Assembly (NCBI GenBank): GCA_040752515.1
Contig: JBFMGQ010000001.1
Span: forward strand, 1 to 64,000
DNA: 64,000 bases
Direction of reading: 5' to 3'
Origin: Tenuifilum sp040752515
GTDB taxonomy: Bacteria; Bacteroidota; Bacteroidia; Bacteroidales; Tenuifilaceae
Below are positions 54,501-63,038 of this stretch, piece after piece; position 1 is the stretch's first letter; each line of letters starts with the position of its first letter. The translations under genes were made by a program, and so were the position numbers. The notes under the pieces are model-generated. The model was not told the origin of the DNA and searched no databases. It saw only the letters and a list, made by a program, of their open reading frames with translations.

Positions 54501-55040
54501 ATCGTGGTAAATATCCCTATCGGCATTATGCTGGTTGATAAATTTTTGCAATAGTCTTTTGCTCTGTGGCTCAGCAGGTTCTGCTTTACGTTTAGTCGAT
54601 ATCCTTTCTTTTATAACATCGCGCCCCTTTATGCTATTGATGTAGCCTTCCAGAATATTGGCAATGTTATTGAGTAAATCACGCTCTTCTTTCAGAAAAG
54701 GCCCTTCGAATTCATCGGGGAACTGTTTGGTGTAAAAAATTTCAATAGCCCCAAAAACACCATCGATGCTCTCGAATCCTTGTCGCTGGCACCATGGGGT
54801 TTCCTTAAATCCATAGGTTTGAAACTCGTACTGCCCATACTTTATTCGGGCTACGGTATATTCCGGGTACTGCCAGGCATCGGGTAACACAAAGCATACC
54901 CGATGCAGTGTTTCCGGAATTGGCCGATTCTCGGTGGTGATATTTATTACGCTGTTAATGGCATTCAATTCCTTTAACCGCTCCTTGCTCTGAGCAAGTA
55001 ACCGGTAAAACTCTTCGGGATTTGGCTTACTGTTATTCAT
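51597..55040 (-). CDS. Large GAF-like / receiver-like / PEP-pyruvate-binding (PPDK_N) protein
   Basis: A 1147-residue protein. About residues 20-135 look GAF-like (LHRVCFVLPDAWQYPEYTVA; GVFGAIEIFYTKQFPDEFEG). About 180-480 contain two receiver-like alpha/beta stretches (LEERYFNLIIIMMGADTVTP; RVILLVEDSPKYYSRYLPLL). From about 620 the PPDK_N/ATP-grasp fold of PEP synthase appears: SLADGSVGGKGRGLAFINTL, YRPLAVRSSGMLEDSIMQPF with AGVFETYLIP, and EIEFAVDLNRDANF. The phospho-His swivelling domain and PEP-binding barrel of true PEP synthase are absent, so it should not make PEP by the normal route. It may be a sensor-coupled phosphotransfer or nucleotide-binding protein. It is divergent from gdhA. 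Confidence 0.75.
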   Translation of the reverse strand: MNNSKPNPEEFYRLLAQSKERLKELNAINSVINITTENRPIPETLHRVCFVLPDAWQYPEYTVARIKYGQYEFQTYGFKETPWCQRQGFESIDGVFGAIEIFYTKQFPDEFEGPFLKEERDLLNNIANILEGYINSIKGRDVIKERISTKRKAEPAEPQSKRLLQKFINQHNADRDIYHDLMPFKVHEILLISTLYDAYSIEREDRLTDNILGEYSKLSLSSVPRITGVSTLDEALEKLEERYFNLIIIMMGADTVTPLRMASRIKGEYKHIPLYLLVNNSIIVNEIEKNPNSIEGVDRIFVWNGEPKIFFSMIKLLEDRANIENDTRIALTRVILLVEDSPKYYSRYLPLLYGSVLDQTKRVIEDVSTDDLYKVLRIRIRPKILLAGTYEEAIDLFTRYKDYMLCMISDVKFFRDGKLDENAGVRLVEHARKMLPDLPIILQSFEKSNEAIAHQLKVAFLDKNSESLLNDIKNFLSNYLGFGDFVFKDESGNPIAIATTMEEFERALRIIPDESLLYHAQKNHFSMWLSARGEIQVARIIHPSKIDDFSGPAEIREYLLNTLKKYRQEKRRGKIVGFDTNWEVDSSNIVSLADGSVGGKGRGLAFINTLLYTFDISQYTPSINLLTPRTSIIGTNEFECFMARNGLYEKVFSCKSFEELQRQFLKAELSDQLKLRLDRLLQIYYRPLAVRSSGMLEDSIMQPFAGVFETYLIPNAHPDRGVRLQRLMNAIKLVYASVFSPTAKAYIKAMNLRVEDEKMAVIIQEVVGNKFENYYYPHISGVAQSHNYYPFGHINPDDGFANIAIGLGKHVVEGGRSYRFCPKYPTLVNYTLEDLIKNSQVDFLAVDLSKCDYDLLTGDEAGLARLDLYDAERHGTLKHCASVYSSENSSLIPGIGQSGPRVVNFANILKYNYIPLAQTIDVILDIVEEALGAPCEIEFAVDLNRDANFKSSFFLLQIKPLMASAQEYRLDINTINRAEAILLSNNAMGNGHLTSIADVVYIRREAFNKAMTLEMAKEVEWLNNTLEDEGKKYILIGPGRWGTRDRWIGIPVAWSQICNAKVIVETSFEDFPLDASYGSHFFHNVISMNVGYCSVPNGDSFSRIDWDLLDSLPAVNETSYFRHVRFPKPLDVKMDGTQRLIVVTKGS

Positions 55041-55049
55041 TTTCTCTCA

Positions 55050-55156
55050 CCTTTAACTTTGACCCTTTATCATTTATTCCCGCTCCGCGGTACAGGCTCT
55101 TTATCCTTTAACCTTTATCCTTTATCCTTTAACCTTTATCTTACCTTTTATCCTTA
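55050..55156. repeat. 7-bp tandem repeats upstream of the GAF/PPDK_N gene
   Basis: At 55100-55141 six 7-base units follow in order: TTTATCC, TTTAACC, TTTATCC, TTTATCC, TTTAACC, TTTATCT. Degenerate units extend to both sides (CCTTTAACTTTGACCC; TTACCTTTTATCC). On the minus strand the units read GGATAAA/GGTTAAA, similar to the TTAAAAG/TTAACGG units at 12646-12690. The array lies in the 5' region of the minus-strand gene that starts at 55040. The rest of 55157-55361 is AT-rich with no gene. Confidence 0.75.
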
Positions 55157-55361
55157 AAAATCAACCTGTAATTTAGGCATACAGTAACTCAAAATCAAAT
55201 TATTGCCATAAAATAAGTGGTTCTCGTAATCCGCATACGTGTTTCACGGAGAAATACTTTCCGTAAATCGCTGTTTTTTAAGTATATCTATTTACATCGA
55301 CTAAAAAACGCTTTAATTTTCGATTCAGATTTTCATGTTTAACCAACCAAACTTAAACCGT

Positions 55362-56717
55362 ATGAAAAACATCGCATTACAGGAAAAAGTGAACAACTTT
55401 ATGGCCGGCTTAATTGCCCGCAATCCGAATGAGCCTGAGTTCCATCAGGCTGCCCGCGAGGTAATTGAAAGTATAATGCCCTACATTGAGGAAAACCCTA
55501 TCTACCAGGATGAGAAAATCCTTGAGCGCATCACAGAACCCGAGCGGGTAATTATTTTCAGGGTACCCTGGATTGATGATAAGGGCAATATTCAGATTAA
55601 CCGTGGCTATCGTATTGAAATGAACAGCGCCATTGGCCCTTACAAAGGGGGCTTACGCTTTCACCCAACCGTTAATTTGAGCATCCTGAAATTTTTAGCA
55701 TTTGAGCAGGTATTCAAGAATAGTTTAACATCGTTACCCATGGGTGGTGGCAAGGGCGGTTCCGACTTTGACCCTAAGGGTAAGAGCGATAAGGAGGTGA
55801 TGCGTTTCTGCCAAAGCTTTATGACCGAACTTTACCGGCATATAGGTCCCGATACCGATGTGCCCGCCGGCGATATTGGTGTGGGTGGTCGTGAAATTGG
55901 TTACCTATTTGGCCAATACAAGCGTATTGTAAACGAATTTACTGGCGTTCTAACAGGTAAAGGATTGAAATGGGGTGGTTCACTCATCCGTCCCGAAGCC
56001 ACTGGCTACGGTAATGTTTACTTTGCTCAGGAAATGCTTAAAACCCGTGGCGAAAGCTTTAAGGGAAAAATTGTTGCCGTATCGGGTTCGGGCAACGTTG
56101 CCCAATACACCGTTGAAAAGGTTAACGAGTTGGGTGGAAAAGTTGTTACCCTTTCCGACTCCGATGGGTTTATTTATGACCCCAAGGGCATTGACGCTGA
56201 AAAACTCAAATTTGTAATGTGGCTCAAGAATGAGAAACGTGGTCGTATTAAGGAGTATGCCGAAAAGTACGGCTGCGACTACTTCCCTGCTGAGCGCCCA
56301 TGGGGGATTAAGTGCGATATTGCCTTACCCTCGGCTACCCAGAACGAAATCAACGGAGAGGAAGCCAAAACCCTTGTTCGTAATGGTTGCTTCTGTGTAT
56401 CGGAAGGCGCCAACATGCCATCGACCCCTGAGGCTGTGGATGTATTCCTGAACGCAAAAATACTTTACGGCCCTGGAAAGGCTGCTAACGCAGGTGGGGT
56501 TGCCACATCGGGCCTTGAAATGTCACAAAACTCGCTACGCTTATCGTGGACACGCGAGGAGGTTGACCAACGCTTGCACCAAATCATGATTAACATCCAC
56601 GAAACATGCCGTAAGTACGGAACCAAAGAGGATGGTTTCATCAACTACGTGGATGGTGCAAACATCGGTGGTTTTGTTAAGGTTGCCGATTCAATGATTG
56701 CTCAGGGTGTAGTTTAA
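55362..56717 (+). CDS. gdhA: NADP-specific glutamate dehydrogenase
   Basis: A 451-residue protein close to E. coli GdhA: SAIGPYKGGLRFHPTVNLSI, LPMGGGKGGSDFDPKGKSDK, PAGDIGVGGREIGYLFGQYK, GSLIRPEATGYGNVYFAQEM and the dinucleotide site VAVSGSGNVAQYTVEKVNEL. The small-subunit hexameric form uses NADP and links 2-oxoglutarate and ammonia to glutamate. ATG 55362 fits the family length; ATG 55335 would add nine residues. A strong terminator follows, so it is separate from the redox operon downstream. Confidence 0.93.
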   Translation: MKNIALQEKVNNFMAGLIARNPNEPEFHQAAREVIESIMPYIEENPIYQDEKILERITEPERVIIFRVPWIDDKGNIQINRGYRIEMNSAIGPYKGGLRFHPTVNLSILKFLAFEQVFKNSLTSLPMGGGKGGSDFDPKGKSDKEVMRFCQSFMTELYRHIGPDTDVPAGDIGVGGREIGYLFGQYKRIVNEFTGVLTGKGLKWGGSLIRPEATGYGNVYFAQEMLKTRGESFKGKIVAVSGSGNVAQYTVEKVNELGGKVVTLSDSDGFIYDPKGIDAEKLKFVMWLKNEKRGRIKEYAEKYGCDYFPAERPWGIKCDIALPSATQNEINGEEAKTLVRNGCFCVSEGANMPSTPEAVDVFLNAKILYGPGKAANAGGVATSGLEMSQNSLRLSWTREEVDQRLHQIMINIHETCRKYGTKEDGFINYVDGANIGGFVKVADSMIAQGVV

Positions 56718-56764
56718 CCAAGTTTGACATGAAAACTATTTGCGCTAACTTGTAGTTTTGTAAC

Positions 56765-56804
56765 AAACGGAGTATGAGGCCTATTGCCTTATGCTCCGTT
56801 TTTC
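56765..56804 (+). terminator. Rho-independent terminator of gdhA
   Basis: A stem of about 14 pairs (ACGGAGTATGAGGC with GCCTTATGCTCCGT, two G-T pairs), loop CTATT, then TTTTT. It begins about 50 bases after the gdhA stop. Confidence 0.85.
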
Positions 56805-56934
56805 GATTTTAAATTCCTCCCTTTTATCGTCAATGATTAGAACAACCAAACCAAAAAAGTTCTTTTTTTGTATTGAGAAATCAATATGTTTTCATATCAA
56901 CCTAAAACATTGAAAATCTAACCAGTATTCAACC

Positions 56935-57468
56935 ATGCGAGTTCAACGATTACTCACAAAATCAGGGAGTAGTATTCCTACCGACGAAGTCGATTTATCG
57001 CTGATTGAGCCACTAATCAATAAGTATAAGGGGAAAAAGGGAAATCTTATACCCCTGTTACAGGGGGTGCAAGCCATTTACGGCTATATTCCCCGTTCGG
57101 CTTTTGAGCGTTTATCCGATGAAACAGGCTTAACCCTTAGCGATATGTATGGTGTGGCTACCTTTTACGCCCAGTTTCGCCTTTCGCCAGTTGGCAAGCA
57201 TATCATAAAGGTTTGTCATGGCACTGCCTGCCACGTTCAGGGAGCCGATTCCATTTCAACTGCCCTGAAAGAGGCTCTAAAAGTAACCGATGGCGAAACC
57301 ACCCCCGACAAACTTTTCACACTCGAAACCGTAGCTTGCTTAGGGTGTTGCTCGCTTGCTCCCGTTATGATGATTGATGAGGAGACCTACGGCAAACTTA
57401 CCGGCAACTCGGCTGTGAAAATAGTTAAAGAAATTAAGATTAAGGAAACTCAGATTAAAGGTGAATAA
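56935..57468 (+). CDS. NuoE-like thioredoxin-fold 2Fe-2S subunit
   Basis: A 177-residue protein: helical N-terminus (KGKKGNLIPLLQGVQAIYGY; GLTLSDMYGVATFYAQFRLS) and a 2Fe-2S thioredoxin fold with KVCHGTACHVQGA and VACLGCCSLAPVMM supplying the four ligand cysteines. It is the first gene of the second NuoE/NuoF redox operon, 42 bases before the NuoF-like gene. It would pass electrons between the flavoprotein and the large subunit. Confidence 0.92.
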   Translation: MRVQRLLTKSGSSIPTDEVDLSLIEPLINKYKGKKGNLIPLLQGVQAIYGYIPRSAFERLSDETGLTLSDMYGVATFYAQFRLSPVGKHIIKVCHGTACHVQGADSISTALKEALKVTDGETTPDKLFTLETVACLGCCSLAPVMMIDEETYGKLTGNSAVKIVKEIKIKETQIKGE

Positions 57469-57510
57469 CATCAGGTTACCACCTTTAAAATCAACATAAT
57501 GGTTTAAAAA

Positions 57511-59289
57511 ATGGCAGAGACAAAAGTTATTGTTGGCTTAGGAAGTTGCGGTATAGCAGCTGGAGCCAACAAGGTTTACAATAAGCTAAAAGCACTAAAA
57601 GAGGCCGATAACCTTGACTTTGAATTGGCAAAAACCAGCTGCATTGGCATGTGCTTTCGGGAACCGCTCGTGGAAGTGGTCGATGAAAACGGTTCAATGA
57701 TATATGGCGATGTGGATGAAGCAAAAGCCATTGAGATTATCCAGCAACACGTTTTGGGCCATAACCCAATCAAGGAGTACGTGGTTAAAACCGATTTGTT
57801 CCCAACCCCCGACCAATCGTACTTTGACGGGCAGGTAAAAATTGCTCTACGAAACTGTGGTTACATCGACCCTGAAAATATCCATGAGTATGAGGCACGA
57901 GGAGGTTATCAGGCTCTTAGAAAAATTGCGCGCGAAGCCATCTCGCCTGAGCAAATCATCCAAACCATAATTGATTCAGGCCTAAGAGGACGTGGAGGCG
58001 GTGGTTTTCCTACCGGCATGAAGTGGCGTTTTGCCCGCGCAAACCAATCGGACGAAAAATACATCATCTGCAATGCCGATGAGGGCGATCCCGGAGCATT
58101 CATGGACCGCTCTTTACTCGAGGGCGACCCCCACGCCGTTATCGAGGGGATGATAATTGGCGCCTATGCCATTGGCGCTACCGAAGGCGTAATATACTGC
58201 CGTGCCGAATACCCATTAGCCATTAAAAGGCTAAACATAGCCTTGGCCCAGGCACGCGAGCATGGATACCTGGGTAAAAATATCGTGGGAATACAGGGAT
58301 TCAATCTCGATATATACATAAAAGAAGGTGCAGGGGCCTTTGTTTGCGGTGAGGAAACAGCCCTTATGGCATCCATTGAGGGGAAACGGGGTATGCCATC
58401 AAAACGCCCCCCTTTCCCTGCCGAAAAAGGCCTCTGGCAAAAACCCTCGAACATCAACAACGTTGAAACCTTTGCCAACGTACCATACATAGTTGCTAAC
58501 GGAGCCGAGTCATATAATAAGTATGGAACCGAAAAGAGCAAGGGAACAAAGGTTTTTGCCCTAACCGGCAAGATAAAGCATGGCGGACTTGTTGAAGTTC
58601 CCATGGGAACACCGCTTCGCGATATAATCTACAAACTTGGCGGAGGCATTCAGTACGACAAAAAGTTTAAAGCCGTTCAGCTTGGTGGACCATCGGGTGG
58701 ATGCATTCCCGAACATCTACTCGACATTCAGGTTGACTACGAGCAGGTTACCGCAACCGGTGCCATCATGGGCTCTGGCGGTATGGTGGTTATGGACGAA
58801 ACCACCTGCATGGTAGATGTAGCACGATTTTTCCTCGATTTTACCCAAAAAGAATCGTGCGGCAAGTGCACGTTCTGCCGTATTGGCACCAAGCGAATGC
58901 TCGAGATACTCACCCGCATTACCGAAGGCGAAGGCCAGGAAGGCGATATCGAAAAACTCGAGGAACTAGCCCTTCAGGTTAAGGAGAGCTCACTGTGCGG
59001 GTTGGGACAAACAGCGCCCAATCCGGTTCTTACCACCATCAAGTACTTCAGGCACGAGTATGAGGCTCACATTCGCGATAAGAAGTGCCCCGCTCACAGC
59101 TGCAAAAAACTACTTACCTATGAAATTGACCCCAATAAGTGCACCGGATGCACCGTTTGCGCCGTTAAATGTCCGGTTAAAGCCATTGACGGCGAACGGA
59201 AAAAGGTTCACCATATTAACCAGGATATCTGCATAAAATGCGGCGATTGCTACAACAACTGCCGTTTTGATGCAATTACCAAGAGTTAA
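57511..59289 (+). CDS. NuoF/HydB-like flavoprotein, full bifurcating-type architecture
   Basis: A 592-residue protein. An N-terminal thioredoxin-like 2Fe-2S domain (GLGSCGIAAG; KTSCIGMC) is followed by the FMN/NADH domain (GLRGRGGGGFPTGMKWRFA; CNADEGDPGAFMDR; GAFVCGEETALMASIEGKRG), a 4Fe-4S site (SCGKCTFCRIGTKR) and a C-terminal two-cluster ferredoxin domain (CTGCTVCAVKCP; CIKCGDCYNNC). All HydB elements missing from the short copy at 10767-11930 are present here. In HydABC and Nfn/Stn enzymes this subunit holds the bifurcating FMN. It is encoded between the NuoE-like subunit and the 1236-residue subunit. Confidence 0.93.
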   Translation: MAETKVIVGLGSCGIAAGANKVYNKLKALKEADNLDFELAKTSCIGMCFREPLVEVVDENGSMIYGDVDEAKAIEIIQQHVLGHNPIKEYVVKTDLFPTPDQSYFDGQVKIALRNCGYIDPENIHEYEARGGYQALRKIAREAISPEQIIQTIIDSGLRGRGGGGFPTGMKWRFARANQSDEKYIICNADEGDPGAFMDRSLLEGDPHAVIEGMIIGAYAIGATEGVIYCRAEYPLAIKRLNIALAQAREHGYLGKNIVGIQGFNLDIYIKEGAGAFVCGEETALMASIEGKRGMPSKRPPFPAEKGLWQKPSNINNVETFANVPYIVANGAESYNKYGTEKSKGTKVFALTGKIKHGGLVEVPMGTPLRDIIYKLGGGIQYDKKFKAVQLGGPSGGCIPEHLLDIQVDYEQVTATGAIMGSGGMVVMDETTCMVDVARFFLDFTQKESCGKCTFCRIGTKRMLEILTRITEGEGQEGDIEKLEELALQVKESSLCGLGQTAPNPVLTTIKYFRHEYEAHIRDKKCPAHSCKKLLTYEIDPNKCTGCTVCAVKCPVKAIDGERKKVHHINQDICIKCGDCYNNCRFDAITKS

Positions 59290-59327
59290 ACAAAAGCAGA
59301 TCATTAAACGCATTAAATCGATTTGAG

Positions 59328-62300
59328 ATGAGTGAATTGGTCAATATAGTTCTAAACGGTAAAAATATCACTGCCCGCAAAGGGGAGTATATACTCGATG
59401 TAGCCCGTCGACATGGCATCGAAATTCCTACCCTATGTAACGACCCCAGGCTTGAACCCTACTCGTCGTGCTACGTATGCGTGGTTGAAATTGAAGGTCA
59501 GCGAAATCTGCAACCTTCGTGCTCAACACGAGTAGTCGAGGGCATGAAAATCAACACCGACAACGAGCGGGTATACAAGGCGCGCAAAACCGCGCTTGAC
59601 CTGATTATGAGTAACCACTACGCCGATTGTGTAGCACCATGCCGGGAGCGTTGCCCTGCAGGTGTAGATGTTCAGGGATACATTTCGTTGATTGAAAAAG
59701 GCCTATACAGCGAAGCCATTGGGCTAATCAAGCAGGTTAATCCCTTGCCCGCCATTTGCGGCAGGGTATGCGTTCGCCCTTGTGAAGCAGCATGCCGAAG
59801 GAATTATATGGACGAGGGTGCGGGTGTGGGTATCGATTACCTAAAACGCTTTGCAGCCGACCGCGATATGGAATCGGAGCACCACTTCAAACCAACCATT
59901 GCACCCTCTACAGGGAAAAAGGTGGCAATTATTGGCGCTGGCCCTGGAGGACTATCGGCCGCATACTTCCTGCAACAGAAAGGTCATCAGTGCGACATTT
60001 ACGAAGCACAACCCCACGCTGGTGGTTGGCTTAGATATGGGATTCCCGAGTATCGACTACCCAACGACATTTTGGATAAGGAAGTGGCCGCAATCACCGA
60101 ACTTGGCGTAAATATTTTCTACAACCAGCGCCTTGGAAAGAATTTGAGCTACAAGACCATTGCCGATAACTACGATGCCATGATACTAACCATTGGCTCG
60201 CAGCGTGGCCAACTTTTAGGTGCCGAGGGCGATGACGCCGATGGTGTTTTTTCCGGTATCGATTTCCTGCGTAACATGGAGGTAACCGGTCAACGATACG
60301 ACTTTCGAGGTAAACGTATTGCCGTTGTTGGCGGTGGTAACACAGCCATGGACTGTTGCCGAACATCAATCCGTTGCGGAAGTAGTGATGTAACCGTAAT
60401 CTACCGCCGCACCGAAGCCGAAATGCCCGCCAACCCTATCGAAATACATGAGTCGAAGCTCGAAGGCGTTAAGTATATGTTTCTTACCGCACCGGTTAGG
60501 GTTAACAAAACCGCCGATGGCAAGGTGAAATCAATGACCCTTATTCGCATGGAACTTGGCGAACCCGACGCATCGGGTCGTCGTCGCCCAGTACCGGTCG
60601 AAGGTTCTGAATTCGAAATGGAGTTCGATTACATTCTTGCAGCCATTGGTCAAAAAACTGAAGTCGATTTTCTGGAAGATATCAACAAGCACGCCAAAAA
60701 TGGTGAACTAAAAACCACCAAATGGGGCGATATAGATGCCGACAGGCAAACCCTGCAAACTGGTATCCCATCGGTTTTTGCAGCAGGTGATGGCGTTACG
60801 GGCCCAGCTACCATTATCGAGGCCATTGCACAGGCAAAGCTTGCCTCGCATAGCTGCCATCTGTATCTTACAGGACAGCCTGTTACCCCCCCACGAAAGG
60901 AATTCCTGAGTAAAAAGGATAATTTCCGTAAACTTTCGAGCAACGATTTTGTAACTCGGTATCAGCGCCAGCTGCGCGAGGAAATGCCTGTACTGGAAGC
61001 CAATCAACGCGTCAACTTCAAAGAAGTTGAACTTGGCTATACGCACGAGCAGGCCATGCACGAAACCGCTCGTTGTTTGGAATGTGGTTGCGTTGAGTAC
61101 TTTGAGTGCGACCTAAAACGCCATGCCGACACCTATCGAGCCGATCAACTGCGCTTTATGGGCGACCACAAGGAGTTTGATGTAAACTTTACACACCCAT
61201 TCATCGAAATTGATAACAACAAGTGTATTCTTTGCTCCCGCTGCGTGCGGATTTGCAAGGAGGTGGTTGGTGCAAACGCCCTTACCCTTGTAAAACGCGG
61301 TTTCGATACATTTGTAGCTCCCGCCTTTGGAGACAACCTGGCCGATACTACCTGCGAATCGTGCGGCTTATGCATTTCGGCTTGCCCAACCGGTGCTATC
61401 ACCGAGAACGTTCCTTTCAAGCCTGGACCGGTTAAAACCGAAAAGTTCGAAACCATTTGTGGTTACTGTTCTGTTGGCTGTACCCTCACGTTCCATCATA
61501 AGGGAGGCTTCCTGATGCGAGTTACAGGTGCTAACGGCCAAGTAAATACCGATGCCAACCTGTGTATGTATGGCAAATTTGGGTACAGGGATTTCAACAG
61601 CATTAACCGACTAGCCAGGCCCCTAAAAAAAGATGGTAATAAATTCGTTGAAATCACTTACAATGAAGCCTTCAGTATTATCACTGAAAAGATAAAAGCG
61701 GTTGAACCCGATGCAAATGCCTTTTTTGCCGGAGCTATACTCACCAACGAGGAGCAATACCTGGTTCAAAAACTTGCCAGGGCGGGTGCAAAAACCAACA
61801 ATGTGGGTAATTTCCATTACCTTGGCACAGGAATCGGCTTTAACATGGATACAAACCAAAACACCCTGTTTGGCGATATAAACAAAGCCAATCACATCTA
61901 TCTTTTTGCAACCCAAATTAACCGATACAATGCGGTAGCAGGCTACATGGTAAATGCATCAAAAAAACCAGTAACCGTTATTGCTAAACAGGAATCAACC
62001 CTTTCCGATAGGGCTAAAGAGTTTATCAGGGTTGACTCTTACTACCATTTCATAAAAGCGGTTAACCATTACCTGCTCAGCAGCAACAAGCAAAACATGG
62101 TGTTTATTGGCGACCACTGCGAAGGTTTTGGCGCATACAGCGCAAACTTGCTCCAGGAGGATTACAATAACCTTTGTCAGCAATCGGGCTGCGAACGGAT
62201 TGTTATTGAGCGCTTTGCCGATGAGTTTAATGCCGATTATGGCGCCCTATTGATTTTTGCCGAAGCAGAGGTTAGTGATAATACCGCTGCCGAAATCATG

Positions 62301-63038
62301 AATTTGATGCTATTAACGGGTAAACTTGGCAAAACGACAGGTGGCCTAATTGCACTGAAGCCTAAAAACAATTCACATGGACTAATGGATATGGGCTTAA
62401 ACCCCCAGTGGGGAGTTGGACAACAAGGGTTTACCAACCAAACCTTCACCAGCAAGCTTAAAACCAAATGGGGTATTGATAACCTGCCCCATAAGTTCAA
62501 TAGTTTACCCGAAATGCTTGATAAAGGAAGCATATCCAACATCCTAATTGTAGGCGAAGACCCCGTTGGAACTGCAAAACATAAAACCGCCATTTTGGAG
62601 ATGTTGCAAAAGGTTAACTTCAAGGTGGTAATTGATACTTTTTTAACCGAAACAGCCCAACTGGCCGATATCGTAATACCAGCCTCGTTTTGGTTCGAGA
62701 GTGGTGGTTCTTTTACCAACACCAACCATACCATCCAGCAGTTTGAAGCAGATTTAAAGCCAAAGGTCGAATTCACTACAGCCCATGTGCTTACCGCGCT
62801 ACTTCAAAAACTTGGAGTTACAAGCCCTACCGACATTTACGATATCCAAACCGAAATACTGTCGCTACTACCACAGGCCAACACTACAACATTGCAATTC
62901 ACTCAAACCAGCAACGAGGGACAATACCTTCAATTCCATGCAGGCTGTAACTACTTGATGTACAACTTTGATATTGATTTTGAGAACAAATTGAATAATG
63001 CTAAAACCCATAGTCATGAAAGAGTTCACCAACATTAA
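59328..63038 (+). CDS. Giant fused redox subunit: NuoG-type 2Fe-2S, GltD-type NAD(P)H/FAD module, ferredoxin, molybdopterin-like domain
   Basis: A 1236-residue protein. The N-terminal 2Fe-2S domain has CNDPRLEPYSSCYVC. A GltD-like module with Fe-S ligands (CVAPCRERCP; CGRVCVRPCEAAC), FAD site VAIIGAGPGG (199-208) and NADPH-type site AVVGGGN (332-338) follows, then ARCLECGC. Next come two 4Fe-4S clusters (CILCSRCVRIC from 633; CESCGLCISACP) and a molybdopterin-oxidoreductase domain with CGYCSVGC (711-718). That domain is about 525 residues, lacks the C-terminal dinucleotide-binding domain, and in TNNVGNFHYLGTG (823-835) has Gly where formate dehydrogenases carry Cys/Sec. So it is probably a NuoG-like structural domain, not an active formate dehydrogenase. 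With its neighbours it resembles Stn/NfnABC transhydrogenases. It overlaps the next gene by 23 bases. Confidence 0.88.
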   Translation: MSELVNIVLNGKNITARKGEYILDVARRHGIEIPTLCNDPRLEPYSSCYVCVVEIEGQRNLQPSCSTRVVEGMKINTDNERVYKARKTALDLIMSNHYADCVAPCRERCPAGVDVQGYISLIEKGLYSEAIGLIKQVNPLPAICGRVCVRPCEAACRRNYMDEGAGVGIDYLKRFAADRDMESEHHFKPTIAPSTGKKVAIIGAGPGGLSAAYFLQQKGHQCDIYEAQPHAGGWLRYGIPEYRLPNDILDKEVAAITELGVNIFYNQRLGKNLSYKTIADNYDAMILTIGSQRGQLLGAEGDDADGVFSGIDFLRNMEVTGQRYDFRGKRIAVVGGGNTAMDCCRTSIRCGSSDVTVIYRRTEAEMPANPIEIHESKLEGVKYMFLTAPVRVNKTADGKVKSMTLIRMELGEPDASGRRRPVPVEGSEFEMEFDYILAAIGQKTEVDFLEDINKHAKNGELKTTKWGDIDADRQTLQTGIPSVFAAGDGVTGPATIIEAIAQAKLASHSCHLYLTGQPVTPPRKEFLSKKDNFRKLSSNDFVTRYQRQLREEMPVLEANQRVNFKEVELGYTHEQAMHETARCLECGCVEYFECDLKRHADTYRADQLRFMGDHKEFDVNFTHPFIEIDNNKCILCSRCVRICKEVVGANALTLVKRGFDTFVAPAFGDNLADTTCESCGLCISACPTGAITENVPFKPGPVKTEKFETICGYCSVGCTLTFHHKGGFLMRVTGANGQVNTDANLCMYGKFGYRDFNSINRLARPLKKDGNKFVEITYNEAFSIITEKIKAVEPDANAFFAGAILTNEEQYLVQKLARAGAKTNNVGNFHYLGTGIGFNMDTNQNTLFGDINKANHIYLFATQINRYNAVAGYMVNASKKPVTVIAKQESTLSDRAKEFIRVDSYYHFIKAVNHYLLSSNKQNMVFIGDHCEGFGAYSANLLQEDYNNLCQQSGCERIVIERFADEFNADYGALLIFAEAEVSDNTAAEIMNLMLLTGKLGKTTGGLIALKPKNNSHGLMDMGLNPQWGVGQQGFTNQTFTSKLKTKWGIDNLPHKFNSLPEMLDKGSISNILIVGEDPVGTAKHKTAILEMLQKVNFKVVIDTFLTETAQLADIVIPASFWFESGGSFTNTNHTIQQFEADLKPKVEFTTAHVLTALLQKLGVTSPTDIYDIQTEILSLLPQANTTTLQFTQTSNEGQYLQFHAGCNYLMYNFDIDFENKLNNAKTHSHERVHQH

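Noticed and set aside
51597..55040. True phosphoenolpyruvate synthase
   Set aside because: Only the N-terminal PPDK-type fold is visible; the phospho-His and PEP-binding domains are absent and the first half is sensor-like.
62237..62776. 179-codon minus-strand open frame
   Set aside because: It is antisense to the molybdopterin-like domain of the 1236-residue subunit; Ser/Pro/Leu-rich without a motif.
59328..63038. Formate dehydrogenase with selenocysteine
   Set aside because: There is no in-frame TGA, and the position of Cys/Sec is Gly in TNNVGNFHYLGTG; a FdhA name would mislead.
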